Part shown: positions 17,814 to 29,000 of the stretch, one piece after another | How the letters are laid out: each line of letters begins with the position of its first letter | How positions within the stretch are numbered: position 1 is the first letter of the stretch | NCBI GenBank assembly: GCA_016282595.1 | Contig: JAEEKV010000136.1 | Span: forward strand, 1 to 44,092 | Length of the DNA stretch: 44,092 bases | DNA from: Lachnospiraceae bacterium | GTDB taxonomy: Bacteria; Bacillota; Clostridia; Lachnospirales; Lachnospiraceae | Reading direction: 5' to 3' | Notes under the pieces: model-generated | Told to the model about the DNA's origin: nothing | Seen by the model: only the letters and a program-made list of their open reading frames with translations | Databases searched by the model: none | Program-made: the position numbers and the translations under genes

Positions 17814-18374
17814 TTACTGCAGCTCAAAACTGTAGCTCGTATCATAATTGCTATCAAAGCATACATCCAGAGAAAGCTTATCCAGATTGTAAATGGCCGA
17901 CCAGCGGGAATACCCCAACTGGTTCAACATACTCAAAAGATTCATTGCTTCCTGCACCGTATATGTTGGGTGATCCTTAAGCTGATTCTGCATTGTCAGA
18001 TATCTGTGATCGTAATCAAACTTCAGCGTATCTTCTACTCCATATAAAATAAAATTCGCCACCGCATTTCCGTCAACAACCTGCATCTGTCCATCGATCC
18101 ACTCTACGATCACAGACTTTCCGGTATTGTCACCAATAAACAGATGATAAGAATGACGCGGATTGGGAGAATACATATCATAATCTGACAGAAAAGAGAT
18201 CGCCTCATCTACATTCGCACATTTATCCAAAAGCACTCTTGGGCAAGCATACAGAAGCAGGTCTCCCTTGGGACTATCATTGACTACAATCGGATCATTC
18301 AGCGCCAGGATAACCGAAACTACAATAATTATTAAAGCTAAACCTACTATAATTGGTATGACTCTTTTTTTCAT
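17814..18374 (-). CDS. Truncated linear amide C-N hydrolase-like protein (C-terminal half behind a signal anchor)
   Basis: RVLLDKCANVDEAISFLSDYDM..SYHLFIGDNTGKSVIVEWIDGQM..SRWSAIYNLDKLSLDVCF resembles the C-terminal half of the family; N-terminal catalytic-Cys half absent. Confidence 0.6.
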   Translation of the reverse strand: MKKRVIPIIVGLALIIIVVSVILALNDPIVVNDSPKGDLLLYACPRVLLDKCANVDEAISFLSDYDMYSPNPRHSYHLFIGDNTGKSVIVEWIDGQMQVVDGNAVANFILYGVEDTLKFDYDHRYLTMQNQLKDHPTYTVQEAMNLLSMLNQLGYSRWSAIYNLDKLSLDVCFDSNYDTSYSFELQ

Positions 18375-18467
18375 TTGCTTCCCCTTCCTTTTCATCATAC
18401 CAATGTATCATAGCAAACTTTCCGCGATGCTTCCCCCTATGAAATCAACAGTATCCCCCTACAAATC

Positions 18468-19664
18468 TCAATGGTTTTCGATGGTTTTACAATCATTGAA
18501 TCCGGCGAATTGCTTTAGCATTTTTTCGAGAGCCTTTGTCAGTTTCTTTGTCTGTCGGACATCGGGTTCCCACCAGATACCTTTCACGCAAAGGATGCCC
18601 TTTTTACGATCTGCAGCAGTATCAATTCTTCCTACAAATCGATCCCCAAATACAATCGGCAGCGTATAATATCCGTATTTTCTCTTTACTGCAGGTGTAT
18701 AGATCTCCCAAGAATATTGGAAATCAAATACTGACTGTATCAATGATTTATCCCACATCATGGGATCAAGAGGGGCTATGAATGACATACGTGGTTTTGT
18801 ATTTGCCTTACCATTTATGATGTCCCTCATCAAGCCTTCATCTTCAGCACGATAATAGAAGGCCGTTTTTATCCCTTCCACCATCATCGAAAGGATTTTC
18901 CCTTCTTTCTCCAGCCGTGCCAGAATTTTCTTTCTTGTCTCAGCGTTTAAATAGATCCCCAGAAACGCTGTACTATTCTTATCCCATAAAAGCCCTACTG
19001 CTCCGATTCTTCGAAGGACTCGCCAGCAAAGAAAATCTTCCTCATCTTTACAGGGATTTTCAGCCTCAAGTATAGAGGATGCTATATACTTGTGTGCCAA
19101 ATCGTAGTATTTTCTGCTTCCCTGTTTATGATGAATAACCAGGTCACCATCCGTGTACATCTGCTCCAGGATGGATCTGGCGGCAGGTGACGGTTTTTGC
19201 CAGTTGCCACTCCAATGCATGGATGAATGCCAGAATATCTCTCCTTCTATGGGAAGTGAACTGCTACATACCGGACCATTCTTGCTGATATATTCAGTGG
19301 CTTGCATCCTTAGCTTTTCTATTCCCTCAAATGTTTCTCCTAATTCACGACTTCGTTTTCTGTAAGCAGAAAAATAAGGCCAATCCTCTGTCGGCCAAAT
19401 TGATAGTTCTTTATCCGCATAATCAACCAGCAGTCTGTCTTTATAAAGCAGCTCCTGAAGATACTTCTTTTTAAACCCTTTTACTCTGGACTGCAAAGTA
19501 AGCTCGGCATTTTTCCCGCATACATCAACGGGATCAAACTGAATGCATCCCGCCTGCCTGATATAACTCAGCGCTCCCTCCTTGCCCACAAAACGGTAAT
19601 CCCCTATGAGTCCTTGCTTTGATAGGATAAACTGTCTGGCTTGTTGCTTCGTAATTGTCATCAT
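18468..19664 (-). CDS. YcaQ-like winged-helix DNA-binding/glycosylase family protein
   Basis: ITKQQARQFILSKQGL..GCIQFDPVDVCGKNAELTLQSRV, YEADEGLM-type region, GRIDTAADRKKGILCVKGIWWEP; GGGGAG before ATG. Confidence 0.85.
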   Translation of the reverse strand: MMTITKQQARQFILSKQGLIGDYRFVGKEGALSYIRQAGCIQFDPVDVCGKNAELTLQSRVKGFKKKYLQELLYKDRLLVDYADKELSIWPTEDWPYFSAYRKRSRELGETFEGIEKLRMQATEYISKNGPVCSSSLPIEGEIFWHSSMHWSGNWQKPSPAARSILEQMYTDGDLVIHHKQGSRKYYDLAHKYIASSILEAENPCKDEEDFLCWRVLRRIGAVGLLWDKNSTAFLGIYLNAETRKKILARLEKEGKILSMMVEGIKTAFYYRAEDEGLMRDIINGKANTKPRMSFIAPLDPMMWDKSLIQSVFDFQYSWEIYTPAVKRKYGYYTLPIVFGDRFVGRIDTAADRKKGILCVKGIWWEPDVRQTKKLTKALEKMLKQFAGFNDCKTIENH

Positions 19665-19687
19665 AGCTCCCCAAAACTGTACTTTAT

Positions 19688-20407
19688 TCACCGGGTATTT
19701 GATACGTAATATTCCTCCTGCGTGTCAAGGCAAATCGCAGCTAAGCGACCACCGGGAAGATAACAACCACAATCTATGGCTATATGATTATTCTGCCTAT
19801 AGATGTATCCCGGTCTGGGATTTCCCTCAATAAATGCTGTGGGTGTATGTCCGGTGATCACATATTTATCCGGAAAATACTGTATGTCATATTCCGCTCT
19901 ATCCCACACCAGTTCCTTTAAAGAATAATCCTCAATATCTTTTCCCGGATAGTAACCACCCAATCCGGCGTGAACCAGAAGATACTCTTTATTCCCAACA
20001 AAGAGTTCCTCATAAACTTCGAACTCCCTCAAAAATTCGATTACATCCATCTGCTCTTCTCTGCCCAACGTTCTGAATTCATCTATGGTTGTTTGTCCAC
20101 CGTTGTGCTGTGTCCACACAAGCATTCCGTCCAGCATTTCCGCATCCAGCTTCTTTATGCTTTCAGCCGTAACTTCCTGCATCATAAACTTCAAACTTTC
20201 TAAAGCCATCAATTCATGGTTTCCCACCACGCAAATAGCATTCGGCATTTTCATAAGCTGCCTTAAAGTTTTGATAGGATTTGGGCCTCTGTCCAGTACA
20301 TCTCCCAGCACATATAAGGTATCTGAATCCTGAAGCGAAATCTTCTCCAGCATATTCATGAACATTTCATATTCACCGTGGATATCCGAGATCACATAGG
20401 ATGCCAT
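19688..20407 (-). CDS. Metallophosphoesterase (Ser/Thr protein phosphatase/ApaH-like)
   Basis: ISDIHGEYEMF, VLGDVLDRGPNPIKTL, VVGNHELM. Confidence 0.92.
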   Translation of the reverse strand: MASYVISDIHGEYEMFMNMLEKISLQDSDTLYVLGDVLDRGPNPIKTLRQLMKMPNAICVVGNHELMALESLKFMMQEVTAESIKKLDAEMLDGMLVWTQHNGGQTTIDEFRTLGREEQMDVIEFLREFEVYEELFVGNKEYLLVHAGLGGYYPGKDIEDYSLKELVWDRAEYDIQYFPDKYVITGHTPTAFIEGNPRPGYIYRQNNHIAIDCGCYLPGGRLAAICLDTQEEYYVSNTR

Positions 20408-20443
20408 TCTAATCCCCCATTTCTGAACACATAACTGCAATGA

Positions 20444-20902
20444 TCACATCAGATCGATCTGACTTTCAAGGATCTTGGCAAAGCGCTCAAGACCTGCCTT
20501 ATCCTCCTTTGTAAATCTGTCCTTTATAGGACTGTCTATATCCAATACACCAAACACTTCTCCCTTTTTATGCAGGGGGATCACTATCTCTGATTCTGAT
20601 TGGCTGTCACATGCAATATGCCCCGGGAACTTGTGCACATCCGGTACAACAAGAACCTGGTCCTTCTCCCAGGCGCTCCCGCAAACACCTTTCCCTTTTG
20701 CGATATGAATGCATGCGCTTTTTCCCTGGAAAGGTCCAAGCACCAGCCTGCTATCTTTGATCAGATAAAACCCTGCCCAGTTCAACTCGGGTAACATCTC
20801 AAAAAGCAGTGCGGACGCATTTGAAAGAACCGGGATATAAAAGCTGTCCTCTTTTATAAATTCCTGCAGTTGACTGCAAAGCAGATCATAATCTATACTC
20901 AT
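20444..20902 (-). CDS. GAF-domain free methionine-(R)-sulfoxide reductase (fRMsr)
   Basis: NWAGFYLIKDSRLVLGPFQGKSACIHIAKGKGVCGSAW..HIACDSQSESEIVIPL with conserved cysteines. Confidence 0.9.
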   Translation of the reverse strand: MSIDYDLLCSQLQEFIKEDSFYIPVLSNASALLFEMLPELNWAGFYLIKDSRLVLGPFQGKSACIHIAKGKGVCGSAWEKDQVLVVPDVHKFPGHIACDSQSESEIVIPLHKKGEVFGVLDIDSPIKDRFTKEDKAGLERFAKILESQIDLM

Positions 20903-20945
20903 TCTTTTTTCCCTTCTGCTAACTATTTCGCTGATTATTTGCAGG

Positions 20946-22220
20946 TCACGCCAGCGGCAACAGCAGCGTCACCGTAAATCCCGCCTCGCTGGACAGGATG
21001 AGCTGTCCTTTCATCTTCTTCATCAGTTCTGATGAAATATACAACCCCAAACCGCTGCCTTCTTTATCGGCGGCCCGTTTTTTACCTCGATAAAACTTAT
21101 TCGTCAAAAGCGGTAGTTCTTCCTCCGGGGCGCCTTCCCCATGATCACGGATGGTCATCTCCAAGTAATGATCCTTGAATCCGTAAGTTACATCAATCTG
21201 TGTATCCGCATATTTATAGGAGTTGCCAATGATATTTCCGATGACCTGGGAAAGTCGGTTTTGATCAATGAGAAGAATGCATTCCGGTACCTTTCCCGCA
21301 GCCACCTTCTTTTTCGTATCATGCTCTTCCACCAGCCGGCTTATAACATCTGAGGTCACTTCCGCAACATGGACGTTCAGTTCCCCCAGATCATCCAGGG
21401 CAGAGGATAACAGGTCGGACAACAGCACATTCATCTCGTCCGTCTTATGCCGGATATTTTCAATCTTACCCCGCACGTAGGCATCTTCCACTTTCACTTC
21501 CAGCAATTCACAGATCACACGGATCCCGGTCACCGGGGACTGTAAGTCATGGCTGAGGGATGCCACCAGTTCTTTTTCCTTCATCTTCAAAGCGATCTCC
21601 CGGTTCTTGGAATCCCTAAGCTGCTCCCGCATAATATCAAAGCTTTCGGTAAAGAGTCCGAACATGTTATTCTGTTCAATGAGCAGGGGTTCGTCGAGAT
21701 TTCCCTGGGCGATCTGCGTTGCAAATTCCTGCAGCCGCCGAAACGGCCGGATCACATTCTTATTGATATACCACAAAAATGACAGGTAAGAAGCTATGAT
21801 CAGCATCATGATCAATCCCGTGATCCAGAAGATTCTGCGCATCACATGCGCATAGTCAGCCTTTGCCGGCTGCGGTATCATCAACGTTCCTAAAAAGTTG
21901 TCTCCGTCTGCCACCGGCATACAAAGCATATCTTTACTTGCCGCGTCATATACAGAACGGATGCCCGCAAAGGTTTTCTCATCCGACTGATACAGGACCT
22001 GTCCATCTGCTGAAAGAAACAGCATGTTTTCGCCTGGAAACTCATCGCCAAGCGCCTTCGGATCATCTATATGCTCCTTCGCCGTCTGCACCAGGTCATT
22101 GAGCATAACCGCATCCACAGACCGGTTTCGATAAGAAAATGCCGTAATGCCAAGTATGATCAATGCAAAGATCAGGACCAGCGTTTCGGCAATCACAAAT
22201 TTGGAAAATGTTTGTTTCAT
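20946..22220 (-). CDS. Sensor histidine kinase (HAMP, HisKA, HATPase)
   Basis: ASLSHDLQSPVTGIR H-box, IGNIIGNSYKYADTQI N-box, GSGLGLYI. Confidence 0.93.
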   Translation of the reverse strand: MKQTFSKFVIAETLVLIFALIILGITAFSYRNRSVDAVMLNDLVQTAKEHIDDPKALGDEFPGENMLFLSADGQVLYQSDEKTFAGIRSVYDAASKDMLCMPVADGDNFLGTLMIPQPAKADYAHVMRRIFWITGLIMMLIIASYLSFLWYINKNVIRPFRRLQEFATQIAQGNLDEPLLIEQNNMFGLFTESFDIMREQLRDSKNREIALKMKEKELVASLSHDLQSPVTGIRVICELLEVKVEDAYVRGKIENIRHKTDEMNVLLSDLLSSALDDLGELNVHVAEVTSDVISRLVEEHDTKKKVAAGKVPECILLIDQNRLSQVIGNIIGNSYKYADTQIDVTYGFKDHYLEMTIRDHGEGAPEEELPLLTNKFYRGKKRAADKEGSGLGLYISSELMKKMKGQLILSSEAGFTVTLLLPLA

Positions 22221-22939
22221 TCGATCATATATCCCACGCCCCAAACTGTCTGAATGATCTTGGGGTTCTTCGGGTCCTTTTCGATTTTTTCCCGCAAACG
22301 TCTTGCATGGACAGCCAGCGTACCTTCTCCGATATACTCATCTTCCCACACACTGGTGAGAAGCTCGTCCTTTGTTACCACCCGGCCCTTGTTTTTTGCC
22401 AGGTAAAGCAGCATCTTATATTCCATTACCTTCAAAGGAATGGTCTCTTCTTTGTAAAACAGTTTATGCACGTCGGTATCAAGGATCAGATCCTCTGCTA
22501 CCACAATCTGTCCGCCTTCCTGCTGCGGTGCGGAGGCAGCCTGCTGCGATACCGCCTTTGCCGCCTCTGCAGCCTTTTCATAGCGGGCAAGCATAGCCTT
22601 TACTTTTGCCAACAAAATATTCAGAGAAAAAGGCTTGCTGATATAATCGTCGCCACCGATGGACAGTGCCATGAGCACGTTGTCATCGCTTTTTCTCGCA
22701 CTGATGAAGAAGATCGGCATATCATAATCTTCCCGAACTTTCTTGCAAAGTTCAAAGCCGGATTTTTCCCCGAGATTGATATCCAGCAGGATCAGGGAAA
22801 CTTCGTTTTCTTCTAAAAAAGTGATGGCCTCATCATAGTTTGTCACATAGGCTGTGGGCACCTCAAATACATTGAAGTACTCTGCCGTATTTTCCGCTAT
22901 GGTGATATCATCATCTACGATCAGGACCTTTGTATCCAT
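22217..22939 (-). CDS. OmpR-family response regulator
   Basis: Receiver VLIVDDDITIAE..LILLDINLGEKSGFEL..FFISARKSDDN; winged-helix C-terminus; ATGA overlap with kinase. Confidence 0.94.
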   Translation of the reverse strand: MDTKVLIVDDDITIAENTAEYFNVFEVPTAYVTNYDEAITFLEENEVSLILLDINLGEKSGFELCKKVREDYDMPIFFISARKSDDNVLMALSIGGDDYISKPFSLNILLAKVKAMLARYEKAAEAAKAVSQQAASAPQQEGGQIVVAEDLILDTDVHKLFYKEETIPLKVMEYKMLLYLAKNKGRVVTKDELLTSVWEDEYIGEGTLAVHARRLREKIEKDPKNPKIIQTVWGVGYMIE

Positions 22940-22971
22940 GGTACTTCTCCAATCATTTTCTGTCCAAAAAG

Positions 22972-23019
22972 ACTATATTTCAAAAAAACTACATTAAAAC
23001 TACATTCAGAGAGACTACA
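22972..23019 (-). promoter_or_regulatory. Direct repeats upstream of response-regulator gene
   Basis: Minus TGTAGT x3 plus TATAGT, plus-strand copies starting 22972, 22988, 22999, 23014. Confidence 0.5.
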
Positions 23020-23048
23020 ATCAGGGCGGGTAAAAACCACGCCCTGAT
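23020..23048 (-). terminator. Hairpin downstream of the large surface protein (terminator-like, poor U tract)
   Basis: ATCAGGGCG-..-CGCCCTGAT. Confidence 0.5.
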
Positions 23049-23076
23049 CGTTACTCTTTCCGTTAAGCTTCCGAAA

Positions 23077-26000
23077 TCACTTCACCTTATAAGTCTTCTT
23101 CACGGTCTTGAATTTCTTCTTGGTAACCTTCACTGTGATCTTGGTTCCTTTCGTCAGCTTATAACCCAGTTTCAGCGTATAAGTCTTTCCTTTTGCCTTT
23201 GCTTTCTTGTACGCTTTCTTGCCAACCTTGATCTTCACTGTGGCATCTTTGACATTCAGTTCGACTGTGATCTTTTTGGCATTTTTCTTGGCTGTTACCT
23301 TCTTGATGGTCATCTCAGACGATTCCGTCTCCTGCGATCCGGTATTGCCATTGTCGGTGTTCTTCGACGGATCTGCCTGCTGACCGGAGGCCGGATCTTT
23401 CGCCGGATCGGTCTGCTGACCCGAAGCTGGATCGGTCTGCTGATTTGCTGCCGGATCGGTCTGCTGACCTGTGGCAGGATCAGAACTTTCCTTCTTGCCA
23501 AGTGCCGGAATATCCTCTGTGGATGTTGCACCACACACAGTACATGTAAAGGTCTTAATACCTTTTTCAGTTTCCGTAGGATCCTTTGTCACCTTTCCTT
23601 CATCCCACAGATGGCCTTTTTTCGGATCAACCTTCTGCTCCTTGATCACTGTGTTACATACAGAGCAGTGACTTCCTGCAGTCAGACCATCCTCAGTGCA
23701 GGTCGCCGGTACAGCTTCATCCGTCACTTCCGTATGGTCCTTCAGAGGAACAACTTTCTGCGCCTTGAATACCGTATGACACCTGGAGCAATGACTGCCT
23801 TCTGTCAGACCGGTCTTTGTACAGGTAGATTCCACAGCCTCATCTGTCACAGGATCATGCCCTAAAGAATGCTCCGTTATCGTCTGCGCATATTTGATCT
23901 CATTTGTACATGCAGCATCGGAGAATATCTTGCCGCAACCCCTACAGATGCGGTATTCTATATGACCTTCCTCCTCGCAGGTTGCTTCCTGTGCCCGGAA
24001 AACTGTTACATTCTTGTGATCACAAGGCGATCTCGTGATCTTGATCACGATAGTCGTTGTCTCATACTCATCCTTATCGTTACCGGTATAAACAGCTTTC
24101 GCTTCTACTTCCTCGCCACGTTTCAACTCCTTGTCCCGGTCATTTTCATCCCAGGCCCAGTTTTCCGGAAGCTCTACATCGCTTACCTTTGTCGTGTTTT
24201 CGCTCACGGTAACCGTTGTTGCCGGCTGGCTGGCTATCTCGATGGGGCGAAGTTCAATCTTGCTGTCTCCTGCCACGATAAAACTGCCATCCTCATTTCT
24301 TCCGATCTCCACATCATTGACATACCAGATATAGTGCTGATAGGTGCTTGTCCCCAGGTTAACTGTAGCCCCCTTCGGTACCTTGTAACCGTTCTTCAAT
24401 GTCTGGGTCACTTCATCCTGATTTTCATCCTGATAAGTGTATGTTGCAGTAATTCCGTCACCAAACTCAATCTCGCAGGATTTTGCCTTAAATACCGGAT
24501 AGAGGATGACATCATCTTCCGGAATGGTTAATGTCAACGAAGCGTCATATGTATAATAGGACTTCCTTCCCTCTTTCCTGATCCAGTAATCCGGCTCTAC
24601 ATCATCATCAGCCAGCGCCGCAAAGGAAAGCTGTGTACCGACCGGATACTCCTCTCCGCTCACAAAGCCATCGGGAGTTGTGTAGCGGCCGTTCTTACTT
24701 AAAGAAGGATCGATGGTGACTTTGCTTGTATTTGCGGTATAACAAGCCTTGATGGTCGTCGCAGCCGGCTCGTTATACATCATCAGTGTCCGATCTCCCA
24801 CGGTTTTTGTCGTACCGTCCGCAGTGATCTCCCAATGATCCAGCTTATAACCCGGGATCGGTTCCGCGGTCAGTTTCAATTCCGTATTGGTTCCGTAATA
24901 GAGCGTTTCGTCTGTCAGCCCCTGCCTCTTTTCAGGCTTGGAAAGGGTGATGGTTCCCACCTTTTTGCCATCACATTCCGCAGATATGATCCGGACTTCA
25001 TACATCTTCGGACGGATATTGATCTCCGAAGAATACAGGGTAATATCATAGTACTTATGTTTCATACTGGGTTTCAGCGTCAAGACTCCATGATAACGTC
25101 CCACATCAGTATTGTTGTTTAATGTGACCTCACTTGTCTTATTCTCATTCCAGAATGTCAGGTTCACGAAATCACTAATGGTATCACTGCCTACCATCCT
25201 GCTGCCCTGCAAAAAGACTGCCCTGGGAAGAAACTCACCTTCTACTTCCCCTTTCTGCAGCGTATTGGTTGACAATCCGATCTCAACAGGACGCTTAATT
25301 ACCGTATAGTTATATAAGAAAGTCTTGCTTTCGCCATCAATTGTGACATCAATTGTTCTGTCGTTGTAGTTTCCCGGGGCATTGGTGATCGTAAACTTAT
25401 TTACCGCTGTCTCGATCTTCTCTTCAATGGTTTTTCCGGTATCATCCTTGGTATATCGGTAAAATTCGATGCACATTTCATCGCCGTAATTAAACGTATT
25501 GGTGACGATGCCGTCACTGTTTTTCAGCACAGGATAGATCGTCTGATTTCCGATCACAAGATACTGGACGTCACTTGTAAAGGAGCCGAATATATCATCT
25601 CCTTCATAATATGCGGTAATCCTGTAACGACCGTTACTCAGCGTCGGAGTTTCGCCGCTGTCAGACAGCCTCGAAGATGCCGTAAGCCCCTCATCCTGCC
25701 TAAGCGGTGCATAGCAGATCTTCTGGGTCGAGTCATTCTCGATCACATACTTGATCCTGCCGGTCGGCACCTCCATACAGCCGGCTGCCTCCGGTCTCAG
25801 TTTTACAATAACCTCAGGTTTATTATTGTTGCTTGTAACTTCTATGTCATCAACAGCAACTGAACGCATCTGATAGTTGACTGTGATGACATCCGTATAG
25901 GTCCTTACAGAGGTCTGTCTGAGCAGCTGCTGATCATAAGCCAGTGCATCGATCCGGCACCGATACTCGCCATTGACTTCCACATTGGCATCTTCAATTG

Positions 26001-29000
26001 TATAGGAAGATTTTCTTTCGCCCTTTATATCCGTCCAGCCCTGCTTTTTATCATATTTCTGCCACTGGTAGGAAAGCTGCAAAAATTCCTTACTGTTATT
26101 GACATTGATCCTGATATCATAGGTTCTGTCAGGGAATACCGTAAGCATATTGTTGGTAACGCCCCTGACCGTGATATCCGGATATTCGACATCGGACCTT
26201 GTGTATGCCTGGATCCGCTCACTCGGCATGGATAAAGAGGGCGGATTAAACCTGTCTCTTTTTGCCTCAACAAAGTATTCATATTCTATGCCGGGCAAAA
26301 GCGTAACCTTGCTTCCGTCCGCATTGGTACCGTCGTCGGTATAGGAATAGGTGTAGCTTCCATCATCATTTTGCACGCCGCTGTTGCCCGGAACCGATGC
26401 GGCAAGGATCTCAGACACCGCTCCGTCAACCGTGGTAACTCTGTATACATTGAAACTCTCAATCCCTGCGTCTTCGTAATCCCACTCAAGCGCAATGCTG
26501 TCTGTGGAAGAATCGAAATAGTTCTGGCGCAGTCCCTCCGGTACGACCGGCGGTGCCATCACATCCCTGACCATATAATCAACAACAGGGAATTTAACTG
26601 TATCGCCTTTTTTATTGGTGTAGGAACCTTCATGGGCGAACATCTTCCAGGACATTCCGTAACCATACTCTTCCGCTTCCTGCGGCATATTCTGCATAGT
26701 TGCGGTATAGGTATTTCCCGAAGTTGAGATCATCGCATAGCCTGCTTCAACGCCGGCTCCTGCGGATACGCCAACCGTCACGCCGCCCGCACCTGCGCCT
26801 GAGGAAACTGACATTTCAATCGCAGATGAGAAACTGGTTTCATCCTCCTCGCTCATCTCAATGGACTGCGTCTGGGTAATACCGCCGCCCGTGCTGGTAA
26901 AATCAACCCCAAGCCAGTTGCCCTTAAATTCTTTGACATTTTTATAACCGGCTGTACTTGAGGGATAAGTCTCAGGATACCCCAAGGTGTGCTTTAATAC
27001 CTCTCCGCCAATAACAGGAAGTTCGCTGTAGTTCTTTGCAATGGCATTATACTTATCCAGTTCGATGGTGGAAGTACAAGGTGTTTTGGGGAAGTACAGA
27101 TACTTTTTGTATTTGGTTGTCTTTCCGGTGTCCTTATTGTAAACCGTGGTATCATATTCGTAGACTTCCATTGGAATGGAGTAGAATACAACCGCATCCG
27201 CGCCGGAGCTGGTACTGTATTCCGTGGAATAACTGATCTCGCTGGCCTTTTCGAATTCTGTGGTAAAACTGGCATTCCATGCGACTTCTCCCTCGACCTG
27301 GGCCACGTTACCAAGTCCTAAGATACTGATCTCCTGTTCTACCCTGGTAAAGGCACCCGCTGAAATGGTAGCCGATGCAGAAGCGCTCTGTCCGCTTCCG
27401 CTGCTCTTACCGTAAGAGGTTGTTGACTCCGCATAATTTCCCGTCAGTTCGTCATTTGCCAGCAGGTCCTTAAAATACGGCGGGGAGGAAAGTACTGCCA
27501 GTACCTCCGGATCCGTGTAAGTGAAAGAATGTCTGCCGGTATAGGACATATATGTAGTATCATCATCCGTATTAACAATCGCATACACAGGTACAGAAGT
27601 TGAATTCACATCACTTACCAGATCCGGGCGCATCATAGGTCCCTTTGCTCCCGGCGTAGTCGCCATCAATAAATGCCCTGCTTCCAGACTATATGATGTA
27701 CTTTCATTCTCAAGTATCTTGTAACTACCGTATTTCTTACCCACCATAGCCTTACAAAAGACCGTCTCAATACCATCACCATTCAGATCTGCAACCTGAA
27801 AATCGTAGGGAAAGAACCCCTCTGTGCTGTTGACCGAGGTATTTATATCAGCTGCATTTTTCGTTAATGCTACGACATTGCCAAAAGATGCATCGCCGCC
27901 CAAATGGGGGTTGATCTCTTGTGTACGATAGGAAAGCATATTATTCTGCGGTGAAAAAGAAAAATTATATGAATATTGATTAACGGTACTGCTGCTATCC
28001 TTCGCTTTCCAATATGGACACCAAAAATGATGATTTGCATAATATAATTCCAGCGGCATCCGCATATACAAGACTGAGCCAGTCTTCACGTTGTAATTCT
28101 CGAACCGCAAAAACTCCGGATTGAAGCTGCTTGAATCCCTGGCTGTACCGTCTCGTTTTATGAAACAATAATTACCTTGATCGTCCGCATCCCATTGATA
28201 GACATTCAGAAAACTTTTATGTATGCTATAATAGTCGTAAGTACTCAAATAGGCCAGATAGGTCTCCGAAACCCCTTCTTTTTCTTCCTGAAAAATCACC
28301 ACAGAAGGATCTTTGACAGACCCCGACGAATAATTCTGCTCTTCACAAGAGATCGTTTGGCCCTTCTTCGAATTCAGCATATTCACCCGATTGCCGAACA
28401 AAACCGTAACCTTATCATTACAGCCGATGGCCAGATCATCGATCCCATCCGCATCCAAATCTCCCACAGCCAGTGATACAAAATTATCACCGTCCGTTTG
28501 CATGGTTTGTTTCATCTCCCAGTTGTTCATATCATAGATATTGTCGCCATTCGGGGCTGTCTTCAATCCGTAGATCTCAACCCTTGCAGCATTCACACTA
28601 CTCGAATACGGATTATAGACAGCAATCTCATCGATCCCGTTTCCGTCAAAATCTCCTGTCACGATACTCATATAGGCGATCGCCTGCAGTTGATGGATCG
28701 TTTTTGCCGGAACCTTTTTATAATTACCAAAAGTATCACGCTCGGATATCCTCGCATTTTCCTGAAAATTACTCATTTCTTCCGAAAGCCTGAAACCGAG
28801 CGTTATAGGATGATCTGAAGACTTTGTGGAATCTGCCGCATCACTTACGCTCAGCTTCAGTTTTATTTTTCCGACATCGTCGCTCTCTGCGTCGTAATCG
28901 AAACTGCTGTCATCCAGACTTACCATGGCAAACTGTCTTTTTTTCCCTTCCAGATTACCATCAAAGTTTCCGCCGGCAGTTTTATTGATAAAGTTACTCT

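Noticed and set aside
23366-23484. Regular ~30-nt repeats that could suggest CRISPR
   Set aside because: They are in-frame DPA/QQT linker codons within the large surface-protein ORF with no unique spacers or cas genes.
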